Source: Aliihoeflea sp023389195
Lineage (GTDB): Bacteria > Pseudomonadota > Alphaproteobacteria > Rhizobiales > Rhizobiaceae
Assembly: GCA_023389195.1 (NCBI GenBank)
Contig: JAEWET010000052.1
Location: 24,780 to 88,779, forward strand
DNA length: 64,000 nucleotides
Reading direction: 5' to 3'
Part shown: one piece after another, positions 43,891 through 52,143 of the stretch
How the letters are laid out: the number at the start of each line of letters is the position of its first letter
How positions within the stretch are numbered: the first letter of the stretch is position 1
Translations under genes and position numbers: made by a program
The notes under the pieces: generated by a model
What the model was told of the DNA's origin: nothing
What the model saw: the letters and a program-made list of their open reading frames with translations, nothing else
Databases searched by the model: none

Positions 43891-44666
43891 AGCGGATGCT
43901 CCTTCAGGAAGTCCAGCGCCCGCGCCTTGAAGGTGCGGTCGCCGACGGACAGCATGTGGTCGCGGCCGACGATGTCGAATGCCTCAGCATGCGGCATCAG
44001 ACCGGCAAGGCGATGCGCGTCGCCGGCGATGTCGTCGGTGGTGCCGACGGCAATGAGCGTGGGCTGCGCGATACGGGCGACATCCTGCGGCGACAGTTCC
44101 TGACGCGAGGTCTCGATGCAGGCGGCGAGCGCGGCGCGGTCGCTTTTCGTCTGGTCGGCGAAGGCGCGGAACATGCGCCCGCGCGGATGGGTGACATCGT
44201 CGAGCGACGGCGCGCGCAGGGCCTCTGCGATCGGGTCCCAGTCGCCGACGCCCTCAACCATGCCGATGCCGAGCCCGCCGAAGATGAGCGTCGCGACGCG
44301 GGCGGGATGTTCGAGCGCCAGGAAGGCCGAGACGCGCGCGCCCATCGAATAACCGAAGACGTGGGCGCGCGGAATGCCGAGATGGTCGAGCAGCGCTGCG
44401 GCGTCCGAGGCCATCGCCGTCGGCGTGTAATCGGTCGTGGCGTAGCTCTTCGACGTCTCGCCATGGCCGCGATGGTCGAAAGCGATGACGCGGTAGCCTT
44501 CGCGCGTCAGCGTCTGTACCCAACCGGGCTGCACCCAGTTGATGCGCAAGGTGGACGCGAAGCCGTGGACCAGCAGGATCGGATCGGCATCGCGATCGCC
44601 TTCGTCGATGAAGGCGATGTCGAAACCGTCATGATGGAAATGCTGCGTGGGACGCGGAAGGTTCAA
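43887..44666 (-). CDS. Alpha/beta hydrolase
   Basis: The product is 259 residues from a TTG at 44666, overlapping the stop of the DUF192 gene (TTGA). The HG loop is LLVHGFAS, the nucleophile elbow FGYSMGARVS, and the catalytic His lies in GRDHMLSVGD. FDHRGHGETSKS is typical of small esterases and enol-lactonase-like hydrolases. It is the middle gene of a three-gene coupled unit. The substrate is unknown. Confidence 0.86.
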   Translation of the reverse strand: MNLPRPTQHFHHDGFDIAFIDEGDRDADPILLVHGFASTLRINWVQPGWVQTLTREGYRVIAFDHRGHGETSKSYATTDYTPTAMASDAAALLDHLGIPRAHVFGYSMGARVSAFLALEHPARVATLIFGGLGIGMVEGVGDWDPIAEALRAPSLDDVTHPRGRMFRAFADQTKSDRAALAACIETSRQELSPQDVARIAQPTLIAVGTTDDIAGDAHRLAGLMPHAEAFDIVGRDHMLSVGDRTFKARALDFLKEHPL

Positions 44667-45169
44667 TTGCCTGCGACCTCGTCGATCGCCGGATGATTGA
44701 GGCGTGTTCCAGCGGTCAGGCCGACCCGTTCCGACGTTCCCTGGTTCAGTTCGAGAACGAAGCGGCTCGGGCCGTCCGGGGCGATCGAAGCCGTGGAGAA
44801 GGGCTCGCCCGGCAGAATGTCGATCACGCGCCCATCTTCGCCGATGAAGACAAGGTCGAGCGGCGACGGCGTGTTCTGCATCCAGAAGCTGACGGGCTGC
44901 GTCTCACCGAAGACGAACAGCATGCCGCGATCTTCGGGCAGGTCAGTGCGGAACATCAGGCCGCGCGCGCGGCGTTCGGCCGTATCGGCGATCTCGATGT
45001 CGAAGGAAACCGTCTCGCCATCCGCCTCGAAGGTGAGAGGTGCAGCATCGACAGGCAGCTCCATCGGTGCGCCCTGCACCGCCTCCTGGGCGAGCGCGAC
45101 GGGCGGCGAAGCGAATGGTGCGACGACGAAAGAAAGCGACAGGGCAAGGGCGGCGATGCGTGCGTTCAC
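44663..45169 (-). CDS. DUF192 secreted protein
   Basis: The product is 168 residues from a GTG at 45169 with AAGGA upstream. A signal peptide (ARIAALALSLSFVVAPFASPPVALAQ) precedes a DUF192 domain: ADTAERRARGLMFRTDLPEDRGMLFVF, then PVSFWMQNTPSPLDLVFIGEDGRVIDI and GTRLNHP. DUF192 proteins are small periplasmic beta proteins of unknown function. It is first gene of the unit with the two hydrolases. Confidence 0.9.
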   Translation of the reverse strand: MNARIAALALSLSFVVAPFASPPVALAQEAVQGAPMELPVDAAPLTFEADGETVSFDIEIADTAERRARGLMFRTDLPEDRGMLFVFGETQPVSFWMQNTPSPLDLVFIGEDGRVIDILPGEPFSTASIAPDGPSRFVLELNQGTSERVGLTAGTRLNHPAIDEVAGN

Positions 45170-45215
45170 GGATGATCCTTTGCGATGATGGATGCGCACC
45201 GAGGCTGGAACGCCG

Positions 45216-45806
45216 TCAATGCGCGACCGGCAAAGTCCCGATATCGGGGTGAACTTCGGCAGCCATAAGGCCTTTGTCGCCGCGCCCGAAACGCACGAGG
45301 ACGACCTGACCGGGACGCAGCTCGGTTATGCCGTAGCGGCGAAGGGTTTCCATATGGATGAAAATGTCCTCGGTGCCCTCCCCGCGTGTCAGGAAGCCGA
45401 AGCCCTTAGTCCGGTTGAACCACTTGACCAGCGCGCGCTCCAGCCCGCTTTCCGCGACGACCGCGACATGGGTGCGGTCCGCGGGCTGTTCGGACGGATG
45501 GATCGCGGTCGACGCGTCCATCGACAGAATGCGGAAGGCCTGGAGCCCGCGCTCACCGCGACGGACCATGCAGGTGACGCGCGCGCCTTCGAACGCCGTC
45601 GGGTAACCGTCCCGACGCAGGCAGGTGACATGGATCAGGATGTCGCCCAGCGAGGAATCGTCGGCATGGATGAAGCCGTAACCCTTGGCGACGTCGAACC
45701 ATTTGATCGCGCCGGAAGCTTCGATCAGGTCCGATCTTTCACCGTCGCTGTCAGCCGGGTTCGCCTTCGTAGCCAGACTCCCTGCCGCTGAGGCATTTTC
45801 CCCCAT
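45216..45806 (-). CDS. Double cold-shock domain protein
   Basis: The product is 196 residues with two cold-shock folds. The first (about 31-95) reads SGAIKWFDVAKGYGFIHADD...DILIHVTCLRRDG and the second (about 122-190) ALVKWFNRTKGFGFLTRGEGTEDIFIHMETLRRYG, each with RNP1 and RNP2 nucleic-acid motifs. This two-domain form is common in alphaproteobacteria. It likely acts as an RNA chaperone. AAAGGG lies 6 bases before the ATG. It is divergent from gloA. Confidence 0.92.
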   Translation of the reverse strand: MGENASAAGSLATKANPADSDGERSDLIEASGAIKWFDVAKGYGFIHADDSSLGDILIHVTCLRRDGYPTAFEGARVTCMVRRGERGLQAFRILSMDASTAIHPSEQPADRTHVAVVAESGLERALVKWFNRTKGFGFLTRGEGTEDIFIHMETLRRYGITELRPGQVVLVRFGRGDKGLMAAEVHPDIGTLPVAH

Positions 45807-46031
45807 GCCCGACCCTTTCCAAGATACGCCACACCTGATTCTTGGCGTCTAAGATAACATCGGGCGTTCGGGTCGGTGCAAGGCCCGATTGTGGCTTTTT
45901 CGTCGCAAGGACGGCGAAATACTGGCACGACACTTGGAACGGCATATGGCACGGCGGTTGCCACCGCGCGAGCGGGACCATATCTATCGCGTCGACGGAA
46001 AACCGGCCGCACATCTGAAAAGGATAGCAAA

Positions 46032-46472
46032 ATGCGCTACTTGCACACGATGGTCCGCATCAAGGACATCGACGAATCGCTCGACTTCTACTGCAACAAG
46101 CTGGGAATGCAGGAAGTTCGCCGGATCGAAAGCGAACAGGGCCGTTTCACGCTCATCTTTCTTGCCGCAGCGGAAGATGTGGAAGCCGGCAAGTCGAAGA
46201 AGGCGCCGCTACTGGAACTGACCTATAATTGGGACCCCGAAAACTATCAGGGCGGCCGGAATTTCGGCCATCTCGCCTTCGAGGTCGACGATATCTACGA
46301 GACCTGCCAGAGGTTGGCCGACATGGGCGTCGTCATCAACCGCCCGCCGCGCGACGGCAACATGGCCTTCGTCCGGTCGCCCGACGGGATTTCGGTCGAG
46401 CTGCTGCAGAAGGGGCCGGCGAAGGAAAAGGCAGAGCCCTGGGCTTCGATGGAGAATGTTGGGAGCTGGTAG
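46032..46472 (+). CDS. gloA: Lactoylglutathione lyase (glyoxalase I)
   Basis: The product is 146 residues. The metal ligands expected for GloA are present: H5 (RYLHTMVR), E62 (LLELTYN), H80 (FGHLAFEVDD) and E123 (SVELLQ). It converts the methylglyoxal-glutathione hemithioacetal to lactoylglutathione. The start is the ATG at 46032; an open extension to 45876 has no family support. It stands alone in its orientation between the cold-shock gene and repeat R7. Confidence 0.94.
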   Translation: MRYLHTMVRIKDIDESLDFYCNKLGMQEVRRIESEQGRFTLIFLAAAEDVEAGKSKKAPLLELTYNWDPENYQGGRNFGHLAFEVDDIYETCQRLADMGVVINRPPRDGNMAFVRSPDGISVELLQKGPAKEKAEPWASMENVGSW

Positions 46473-46518
46473 GGGTTTGGCGGTAGTCGGGGGGTGGGAG
46501 TCGGTTTCTTTGAAGGGG

Positions 46519-46661
46519 ACCCCCACCCTTTATCCCTCCCCACAAGGGGGAGGGAGTCGCCGGCGTTGGGTTTTTCCCGTTAATGCGGCAACTGGCTTGA
46601 AGGTTGGGCTCTGCGCTGATGCCCTCCCTCCCCCTTGTGGGGAGGGATACAGGGTGGGGGT
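46519..46661. repeat. Palindromic intergenic repeat R7 (family A)
   Basis: The arms start ACCCCCACCCTTTATCCC and end GGGATACAGGGTGGGGGT, with one change (T to C equivalent) in the right arm relative to R2 and R5. It lies between convergent gloA and the J-domain gene. Confidence 0.9.
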
Positions 46662-46701
46662 CACTTCGGAAAAAACCGGCGTTGCCCGTTCGGCTGACGG
46701 C

Positions 46702-47142
46702 CTACTCGGCCATCGTCGCCTTTGCCGTGTCGATCAGGCCGTTGGCGATGCCCATGCGTTCGGCCGCTCGTTCGCGCAGATGCGGGGCGAGGCGGTCGGG
46801 ATGGTTTTCGAAGGCGAAGCGTCGGCGGGCGCGGTCGAGGTCGGCGATTGTGTGCAGGCTGCCGATGCCGAGTTCGAGCGCGATGTCATGCGGGTCGGTC
46901 GACAGTTCGGGCATCAGCGTATCGAGCGCCTCGAGGATTTCCGGCGCGAGGGTCGGCTCCAGATAGGCCTGCCGGGCCGACGGCTCGAAAAGCGGTGCGT
47001 TCGAGGCCTGGATGCGCTCGATCTGGTCGAGAAGATCGCCCTGGAGCGACGGAGCCGGTCCGACATCGAGACGTTCCGCCTGCTCGTGCGAAATCAGGTC
47101 GTCGAGCAGATCGCCGAAGCTCTTGGCGCGTGCGCCGGACAT
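46702..47142 (-). CDS. J-domain (DnaJ-like) protein
   Basis: The product is 146 residues. The last 45 residues form a short J domain: LDRARRRFAFENHPDRLAPHLRERAAERMGIANGLIDTAK, with the essential HPD tripeptide. The N-terminal 95 residues are acidic and have no recognised fold. It could stimulate DnaK on specific clients. It is a single gene between repeat R7 and a divergent DUF1127 gene. Confidence 0.78.
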   Translation of the reverse strand: MSGARAKSFGDLLDDLISHEQAERLDVGPAPSLQGDLLDQIERIQASNAPLFEPSARQAYLEPTLAPEILEALDTLMPELSTDPHDIALELGIGSLHTIADLDRARRRFAFENHPDRLAPHLRERAAERMGIANGLIDTAKATMAE

Positions 47143-47312
47143 CGAGGCCTCCCAGCCATTTATTGTTCTCGCCTAGGTAACAGGCATTTCCTAAGAAAGG
47201 TTCCCATCGCGCAGGAGCGAAGCGCATGGGAGCCCTGCAGATATTGCACTGCACAACCGCCCTGCCCGATGCCATCTTCCGTATGGGAGGATCGAAACTT
47301 CGGAGACGATTC

Positions 47313-47486
47313 ATGGGCATTTTCACTGAATTCTTCGCCAAGCCGCGACCGTTGCGCGCCAACCGCCAGTCACGCGGAATGCTGATCCTCAACGCGATGG
47401 ACAGCGCGGAACTGTCGGACCTCGGCATCAAGCCGGCCGACTTCCCGCACATCGCCCGCGACATGGCGTCCAAGCGCCGATTCTAG
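47313..47486 (+). CDS. DUF1127 small protein
   Basis: The product is 57 residues from the ATG at 47313 (CGGAGAC upstream), chosen over an open extension to 47226. It has the DUF1127 pattern RANRQSRGMLILNAMDSAELSDLGIKPADF, in which the usual RDIG is SDLG. It is the third DUF1127-like gene in the window. It may act in RNA metabolism, as reported for related alphaproteobacterial proteins. Confidence 0.75.
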   Translation: MGIFTEFFAKPRPLRANRQSRGMLILNAMDSAELSDLGIKPADFPHIARDMASKRRF

Positions 47487-47550
47487 ACATCGGCGCCAAT
47501 GAATGGCTGACTTGGCGATCATGAAGGGACATGATTCGCGAGGTCAGCCC

Positions 47551-48591
47551 ATGCGCAAGCTCGTCTCGATCGGCGTGCCTGTACTTCTCCTGAGTACGTC
47601 CGCCTTCAGCCAGACGGCGTTCGTCGATGATCGCTCATCGCCTGACGCCGTCATCCGCTCCCTATACAATGCGATCGACCGCGAGGAATTCGCCCGCGCC
47701 TATTCCTATTTCGCCAATCCGCCGGCCGACAGCGTCGAGGCCTATGCGGAAGGCTTTGCCGGCACGGACACGAGCGAGCTCCTGCTCGGCGCGGCGGCGG
47801 AGGAAGGGGCGGCGGGCAGCGTCTACTACCGCCAGCCGCTGGTACTGCGATCCGTCGCCGAAGACGGAACCGAGACGGTCTATGCCGGGTGCTACACGCT
47901 GCAGGCGCCGAACCCGGCGAATTTTGCCGAAGGCTACACGCCGATGGCGATCGAGGATGGCGACCTGCAGGAAACGGACGCCGAATTCGGCCCAGAGGCC
48001 TTGCCGCAGGACTGCGCCGGCGAGGAACTGCCGGAAACGGACGCGGCGCTGCTCGAGGCGGAGCGCGTTTTTGCGGCGAGCTTTGCCGAACGCTGCGGCG
48101 GCGGGGCGATGGAGGGCGTGGCCGCCGAAGAACTCGAGCCGCAAAGCTTCGAGATCGGCTATCGCTACATGCACGAGACGTCGGACGATCCGCTGCGCAC
48201 GGCGCGGCTATTCCAGTTTTTCTGCAATGGCGGGGCGTACAATATCAGCCAGGTCTACCTGATGAGCGATGGCGAAGGGCCGGTGGAACCGGTGTCGTTC
48301 GCGGTTCCCGAACTCGACATCCGCTATGAGAATGACGATCTGGAGGGCGCGGTCGAGGAGATGACGCAGCTTGGCATGATCACCCGCGTCGAACTGGTCA
48401 ATTCGAGTTACGACCCCGACACGCAGGCCATCGTTTCGTCGGAGAAGTGGCGGGGCGTCGGCGACGCCTCGGCTTCGGGGCGCTGGATCTTCCGCTATGG
48501 GGCGTTCTCGCTGGTCTCATACGAGGTCGATGCGACCTATGATGGCGAGATCAATCCCGAACAGATTATCGGCTACGGCGAGGCGCCGTAG
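47551..48591 (+). CDS. DUF1176-like secreted protein
   Basis: The product is 346 residues from the ATG at 47551. A signal peptide (RKLVSIGVPVLLLSTSAFSQ) is followed by an acidic mature protein. The C-terminal part (VSFAVPELDIRYENDDLEGAVEEMTQLGMITRVELVNSSYDPDTQAIVSSEKWRGVGDASASGRW) matches the DUF1176 landmarks. It is periplasmic; function is unknown. It converges with the esterase gene at 48596. Confidence 0.78.
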   Translation: MRKLVSIGVPVLLLSTSAFSQTAFVDDRSSPDAVIRSLYNAIDREEFARAYSYFANPPADSVEAYAEGFAGTDTSELLLGAAAEEGAAGSVYYRQPLVLRSVAEDGTETVYAGCYTLQAPNPANFAEGYTPMAIEDGDLQETDAEFGPEALPQDCAGEELPETDAALLEAERVFAASFAERCGGGAMEGVAAEELEPQSFEIGYRYMHETSDDPLRTARLFQFFCNGGAYNISQVYLMSDGEGPVEPVSFAVPELDIRYENDDLEGAVEEMTQLGMITRVELVNSSYDPDTQAIVSSEKWRGVGDASASGRWIFRYGAFSLVSYEVDATYDGEINPEQIIGYGEAP

Positions 48592-48595
48592 ACAT

Positions 48596-49465
48596 TTATC
48601 GGCGTTCGCTCATCCAGTTGATCACCTCGCGCCAGTCGGTCATCCGGATCGGCGTGCCGTGGCTGCCGCTCTCGAAACGGACGAAGCGGGCGGGATAGCC
48701 GGGCGTAGCAGAGCGGATCGCGCGGAAGAAGGCTTCCTGGCGTTCGACCGGGAAGACGCGGTCGCGGCTGCCGTGGCCGAGATAGACGGGGACGCGGGCG
48801 CGGAAGGCGGGGCTTTTGAGGAAGCTCTCGTCCCAATGCGAGCCGAGGAGGAGAAGGCCGCCGAGGCGGGACGCCAGATCCGCATCCTGTGCCAGTTGCC
48901 AGCAGATCGCGCCGCCGGCGGAGCCGCAGGCGACGAAGATCGGAGCATGCGGTGAGGCGTTGGCGTAGGTTTTCAGAAGCGCCGCCACCTGCCCTGCACC
49001 AGTCGCGCCGAAATCGGCGAAGTCGGGCGAGAGGTAGAGCCCGCCATTTTGGGCGGCGAGGTTTTTGATGCGGTTGAAATTGCCGCCGAAGGTGAAGTCG
49101 TCGGCGCCCTGCCCGCGATTGCCGCCCTGTCCGTGAAGATAGGCGACGATGAAGCGCGCGCCTTCCGGCGTGCCGACCGCGATGTGCGGGATGTTGCCTG
49201 CAGGCGTCTGGACGGTGACGTCGCGCTGGGCGCGGCGGACGGAGAGGTCGACATAGGTGGCGTGAGCGCGGCGTTCGGGGATTTCGTCGCGGCCGTTGAT
49301 GTCGCGCATTTCCTGGTAGTCGACGACGATACGGGCGCCGTCATCGCTCGTCTCGATCGTGGCCGGGAGAGCGAAGAGGCGGTCCTTCGAGGGCGCGAGC
49401 AGTTCGGCGGCGGCGGGGGCGAGCGTGGCGGTTAGGAGCGCGGCGGCGAGGATCAGGCGGTTCAT
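48596..49465 (-). CDS. Secreted alpha/beta hydrolase (esterase/depolymerase-like)
   Basis: The product is 289 residues with a signal peptide (NRLILAAALLTATLAPAAAE). The motif YLHGQGGNRGQGADDFTFGG supplies the oxyanion loop, the nucleophile is in ACGSAGGAICW, the acid in GHGSRDRVFP, and the His in ESGSHGTP. It starts in an ATGA overlap with the MocA-like gene, so it is the last gene of the molybdenum-enzyme maturation operon. Its link to that operon's function is not understood. Confidence 0.84.
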   Translation of the reverse strand: MNRLILAAALLTATLAPAAAELLAPSKDRLFALPATIETSDDGARIVVDYQEMRDINGRDEIPERRAHATYVDLSVRRAQRDVTVQTPAGNIPHIAVGTPEGARFIVAYLHGQGGNRGQGADDFTFGGNFNRIKNLAAQNGGLYLSPDFADFGATGAGQVAALLKTYANASPHAPIFVACGSAGGAICWQLAQDADLASRLGGLLLLGSHWDESFLKSPAFRARVPVYLGHGSRDRVFPVERQEAFFRAIRSATPGYPARFVRFESGSHGTPIRMTDWREVINWMSERR

Positions 49466-51078
49466 GCGTCTTCCACGATGTTGCCGCCGGCGAGGCGGAC
49501 GGCGTCCTGCGTGTCGAGATCGAGCCTGGCGGCAGCGCCCAGTTCGACGTCGATAACGGGCAGTGATGCGCCCTCGACAAGATGGCGGGCGCCGGTGTCG
49601 CCTTCGATCCGCTCGATCTCGGCGAAAAGCGCGCGTGGCAGGAGGACGGGATTGCCGCGCTTGCCGGCATCTGTGGCGCGGACGATGGCTTGGCCGCCCG
49701 AACGGGCGAAGGCGTCGAGCATGGCGTCGATGGCGTTTGCGGTGACGCCGGGCATATCGCCGAGGACGACGAGGAGGCCGCACACTTCGGGGGGAAGCGC
49801 GCGCTCGGCTGCCTTCAGCGAGGTGGAGAGGCCATCGGCGTAGTCCAGGTTGTCGACCAAGGCGACGTTGAGGCCGTCGAGGGCGGCAGCGATTCGCTCG
49901 CGCTGGTGGCCGAGGACGATGTGGGTCGCGTCAACGCGGGAGGTCGTAACGGCCTCGGCGACGCGGCGGATTAAGGGTTTGCCGTCGAATTCGGAGAGGA
50001 GCTTGTTCGGGCCGTACATACGGCTGGAGCGGCCGGCGGCGAGGATGGCGGCGTGAACGATCGGGCGCGTCTCGGCGGCGGCGATGTCGCGCGGCTGCGG
50101 ACGGACGGGGATTTCCATCAGGAGGCCGCCGACGCCCATGGCGGCGATGTCGGCGGCGGTGACGGGAATGTCGGCGATGAGGCGGTCGAGAACCCAGTCA
50201 AATCCGTTGGGCTTGGGACTGCGGGCGCAGCCGGGCGCACCGATTACCGTCCGGCCGGAAAGCGAGCCGAGGACGAGGAGGTTGCCGGGATCGACCGGCA
50301 TGCCCGCGCGCTCGACCGTGCCGCCGGCGCGGCGGATGGCGGCGGGGATGACGTCGTCCCAGTCGCAGAGCGCGGAGGCACCGAAGACAAGAACGAGGTC
50401 GCTTGCGAGGTCGATGTTCGCGAGGGCATTGGCGAGCGCTTCGTCTTCGTGCGGGACGCGAAGTTCCGTCGCCAAGATGCTGTGCGAGCGGGACAAGCGG
50501 TCGCTGGTGACGCGCGCGGTCTTGTCGAGGACGCTTGACTTGACGCCGGGAAGCGTGGTCTGGATGACGGCGACGCGGCGTGGGCGGAAGGGGTGGACGG
50601 CGAAGGCCTCGCCAGCGCCGGCAGCATCGATGGCTGCCCGAAGTGCGGCTTCGGGGGCGGCGAAGGGGATGATCTTGACGGTGGCGACCATCTGGCCGGG
50701 CTGGACGGCGTCGAACGGGGCGAGCGTCGCGATGGTCAGGGCTGGGTCGACGCGGTTGATGGCGTCGATGATCGCGCGGTCGACGGTGAAGACACCAGCG
50801 TCGCGGGCGTGAATGTTGACGCGGCCGGTTGCCGGTTCGCGGATTTCGACGCCGTCGATATTGAGCGCTGCGGCAAGGCGGGCGGCGGCTTCGTTTTCGG
50901 GGACGTCGCCCGGTTCGAGGACGGCGCCGATGACGGCTTCGATGCCGGCGGCGCGCAAGGCGGCGATGTCGGTTGGGGTGAGGCGGTGCGCCTTCTTCAG
51001 GCGAAGGCCGGGCACGGAGAGGGAATGCGCGAGGAGCGCGCCTTCGGCCTGGTCGAGCGGCAGCGGGCCGAACTTCAC
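49462..51078 (-). CDS. Molybdopterin-binding domain fused to MocA-like nucleotidyltransferase
   Basis: The product is 538 residues from a GTG in a GTGA overlap with the XdhC C-terminal gene. Residues 1-335 resemble a MoeA/MogA-type molybdopterin-binding protein (for example LVLVFGASALCDWDDVIPAAI and VDPGNLLVLGSLSGRTVIGAPGCARSP). Residues 343-538 form an NTP transferase with AAILAAGRSSRMYGPNKLL and VLGDMPGVTANAID, as in MocA, which adds CMP to the molybdopterin cofactor. It would finish the cytosine-dinucleotide cofactor for xanthine-dehydrogenase-family enzymes. Confidence 0.88.
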   Translation of the reverse strand: MKFGPLPLDQAEGALLAHSLSVPGLRLKKAHRLTPTDIAALRAAGIEAVIGAVLEPGDVPENEAAARLAAALNIDGVEIREPATGRVNIHARDAGVFTVDRAIIDAINRVDPALTIATLAPFDAVQPGQMVATVKIIPFAAPEAALRAAIDAAGAGEAFAVHPFRPRRVAVIQTTLPGVKSSVLDKTARVTSDRLSRSHSILATELRVPHEDEALANALANIDLASDLVLVFGASALCDWDDVIPAAIRRAGGTVERAGMPVDPGNLLVLGSLSGRTVIGAPGCARSPKPNGFDWVLDRLIADIPVTAADIAAMGVGGLLMEIPVRPQPRDIAAAETRPIVHAAILAAGRSSRMYGPNKLLSEFDGKPLIRRVAEAVTTSRVDATHIVLGHQRERIAAALDGLNVALVDNLDYADGLSTSLKAAERALPPEVCGLLVVLGDMPGVTANAIDAMLDAFARSGGQAIVRATDAGKRGNPVLLPRALFAEIERIEGDTGARHLVEGASLPVIDVELGAAARLDLDTQDAVRLAGGNIVEDA

Positions 51079-51779
51079 GCCTGCGTTTCCATCTGCCGCG
51101 AGGCGCGGGTGCGCAGGGCGCCGATGATTTCGGCGAGTACCGAGACGGCGATCTCGGCGGGGCTGGCGGCACCAATGGCAAGGCCGATCGGGGCGCGGAT
51201 GCGGGCGATGTCGGCTTCGCTCAAGCCTGCGGCCTTGAGGCGCTCGACGCGCTTGGCATGCGTCTTGCGGCTGCCGAGCGCGCCGACATAGAAACAGTTG
51301 GCGCGCAGCGCGGCTTCGAGCGGGAAGTCGTCGATCTTGGGATCATGGGTGACGGCGGCGAGTGCGGTGAAGGCGTCGAGGGGCCGGGTCGCGAGCACGG
51401 TTTCCGGCCATTCGGCGCTCAAGGCCGTGTCGGGGAAGCGTTCGGGCGTGGCAAAGGCGGTGCGCGGATCGATGATCTCGACGTCGAGGCCGGCAAGGCG
51501 CGCCATGGGCGCAAGGGCCTGGCTGATATGGACCGCGCCGATGACGACCAGCCGCGCCGGCGGAACGTGGACGTTGAGGAACAATTGTCGGCCGGCGACT
51601 TCGACGCCACCGGATTTGCCGGAATCGAAGGCGCGGGTGAGCGCCGAACCGAGGTCGCCGTCGCGCCGGTCGGATTCACGGTGGAGCGTGGCCGCGCCGG
51701 TTTCGAGGTCGGTCGCGAGGATGACCGCGCGGCGAGCGGCGCGTTCGGCATTGGCCTGTTTGAGCAGTTCGATATCCAT
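51075..51779 (-). CDS. XdhC family protein, C-terminal Rossmann-domain form
   Basis: The product is 234 residues and carries the XdhC C-terminal domain: VVIGAVHISQALAPMARLAGLDVEIIDPRTAFATPERFP, then NCFYVGALGSRKTHAKR and IGLAIGAASPAEIAVSVLAEI. The N-terminal XdhC/CoxI domain is not here but in the next gene upstream (51782-52117). XdhC proteins bind and sulfurate the molybdenum cofactor before insertion. The gap to the N-domain gene is 2 bases. Confidence 0.9.
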   Translation of the reverse strand: MDIELLKQANAERAARRAVILATDLETGAATLHRESDRRDGDLGSALTRAFDSGKSGGVEVAGRQLFLNVHVPPARLVVIGAVHISQALAPMARLAGLDVEIIDPRTAFATPERFPDTALSAEWPETVLATRPLDAFTALAAVTHDPKIDDFPLEAALRANCFYVGALGSRKTHAKRVERLKAAGLSEADIARIRAPIGLAIGAASPAEIAVSVLAEIIGALRTRASRQMETQA

Positions 51780-51781
51780 GG

Positions 51782-52117
51782 TCAGGCGACGGGCTCGACA
51801 TAGACCTTGATGCGGCCGCCGCAGGAGAGGCCCACCTGCCAGGCGGTTTCGTCCGCGACGCCAAATTCGAGCATCTTCGGCGCGCGGGACTCAAGCACGT
51901 CGATCGCTTCGCCGACGACGGCGCCCTCGACGCAACCGCCGGAGACGGAGCCTTCGAAATTGCCTTCGGAATCGATGACGAGTTGGCTGCCGACGGGGCG
52001 CGGTGCGGAGCCCCAAGTTTCGACGACGGTAGCGAGCGCGACCTTGCGCCCTTCGCCGACCCAGCGCTCGGCCAGCGCGAGCGGATCGGTTCCCTGTCCG
52101 AGAAGATCAGATGTCAT
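51782..52117 (-). CDS. XdhC N-terminal-domain protein (CoxI/CoxF-like)
   Basis: The product is 111 residues from the ATG at 52117, where GGAGG lies 9 bases upstream; a GTG at 52147 overlapping the previous stop is possible but has a weaker site. It has the XdhC_CoxI motifs ATVVETWGSAPRPVGSQLVI, GSVSGGCVEGAVV with its conserved Cys, and LSCGGRIKVYVE. It is the natural partner of the C-terminal-domain protein encoded 2 bases downstream. Confidence 0.9.
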   Translation of the reverse strand: MTSDLLGQGTDPLALAERWVGEGRKVALATVVETWGSAPRPVGSQLVIDSEGNFEGSVSGGCVEGAVVGEAIDVLESRAPKMLEFGVADETAWQVGLSCGGRIKVYVEPVA

Positions 52118-52143
52118 GGCGTCTACCTCCAACCCGGATATGG

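Noticed and set aside
45170..45215. Frame extending the DUF192 gene upstream to 45199
   Set aside because: The GTG at 45169 has AAGGA at good spacing and directly starts a signal peptide; the longer form would add ten basic residues without support.
3682..46661. Repeats as CRISPR arrays or insertion sequences
   Set aside because: The copies are kilobases apart, are inverted pairs rather than direct repeats with spacers, and no transposase or cas gene is present.
51075..52117. XdhC as a single gene broken by a frameshift
   Set aside because: The N-domain gene has a proper stop and the C-domain gene its own start 2 bases later, both keep all motifs, and split XdhC pairs are known, so no error is needed.
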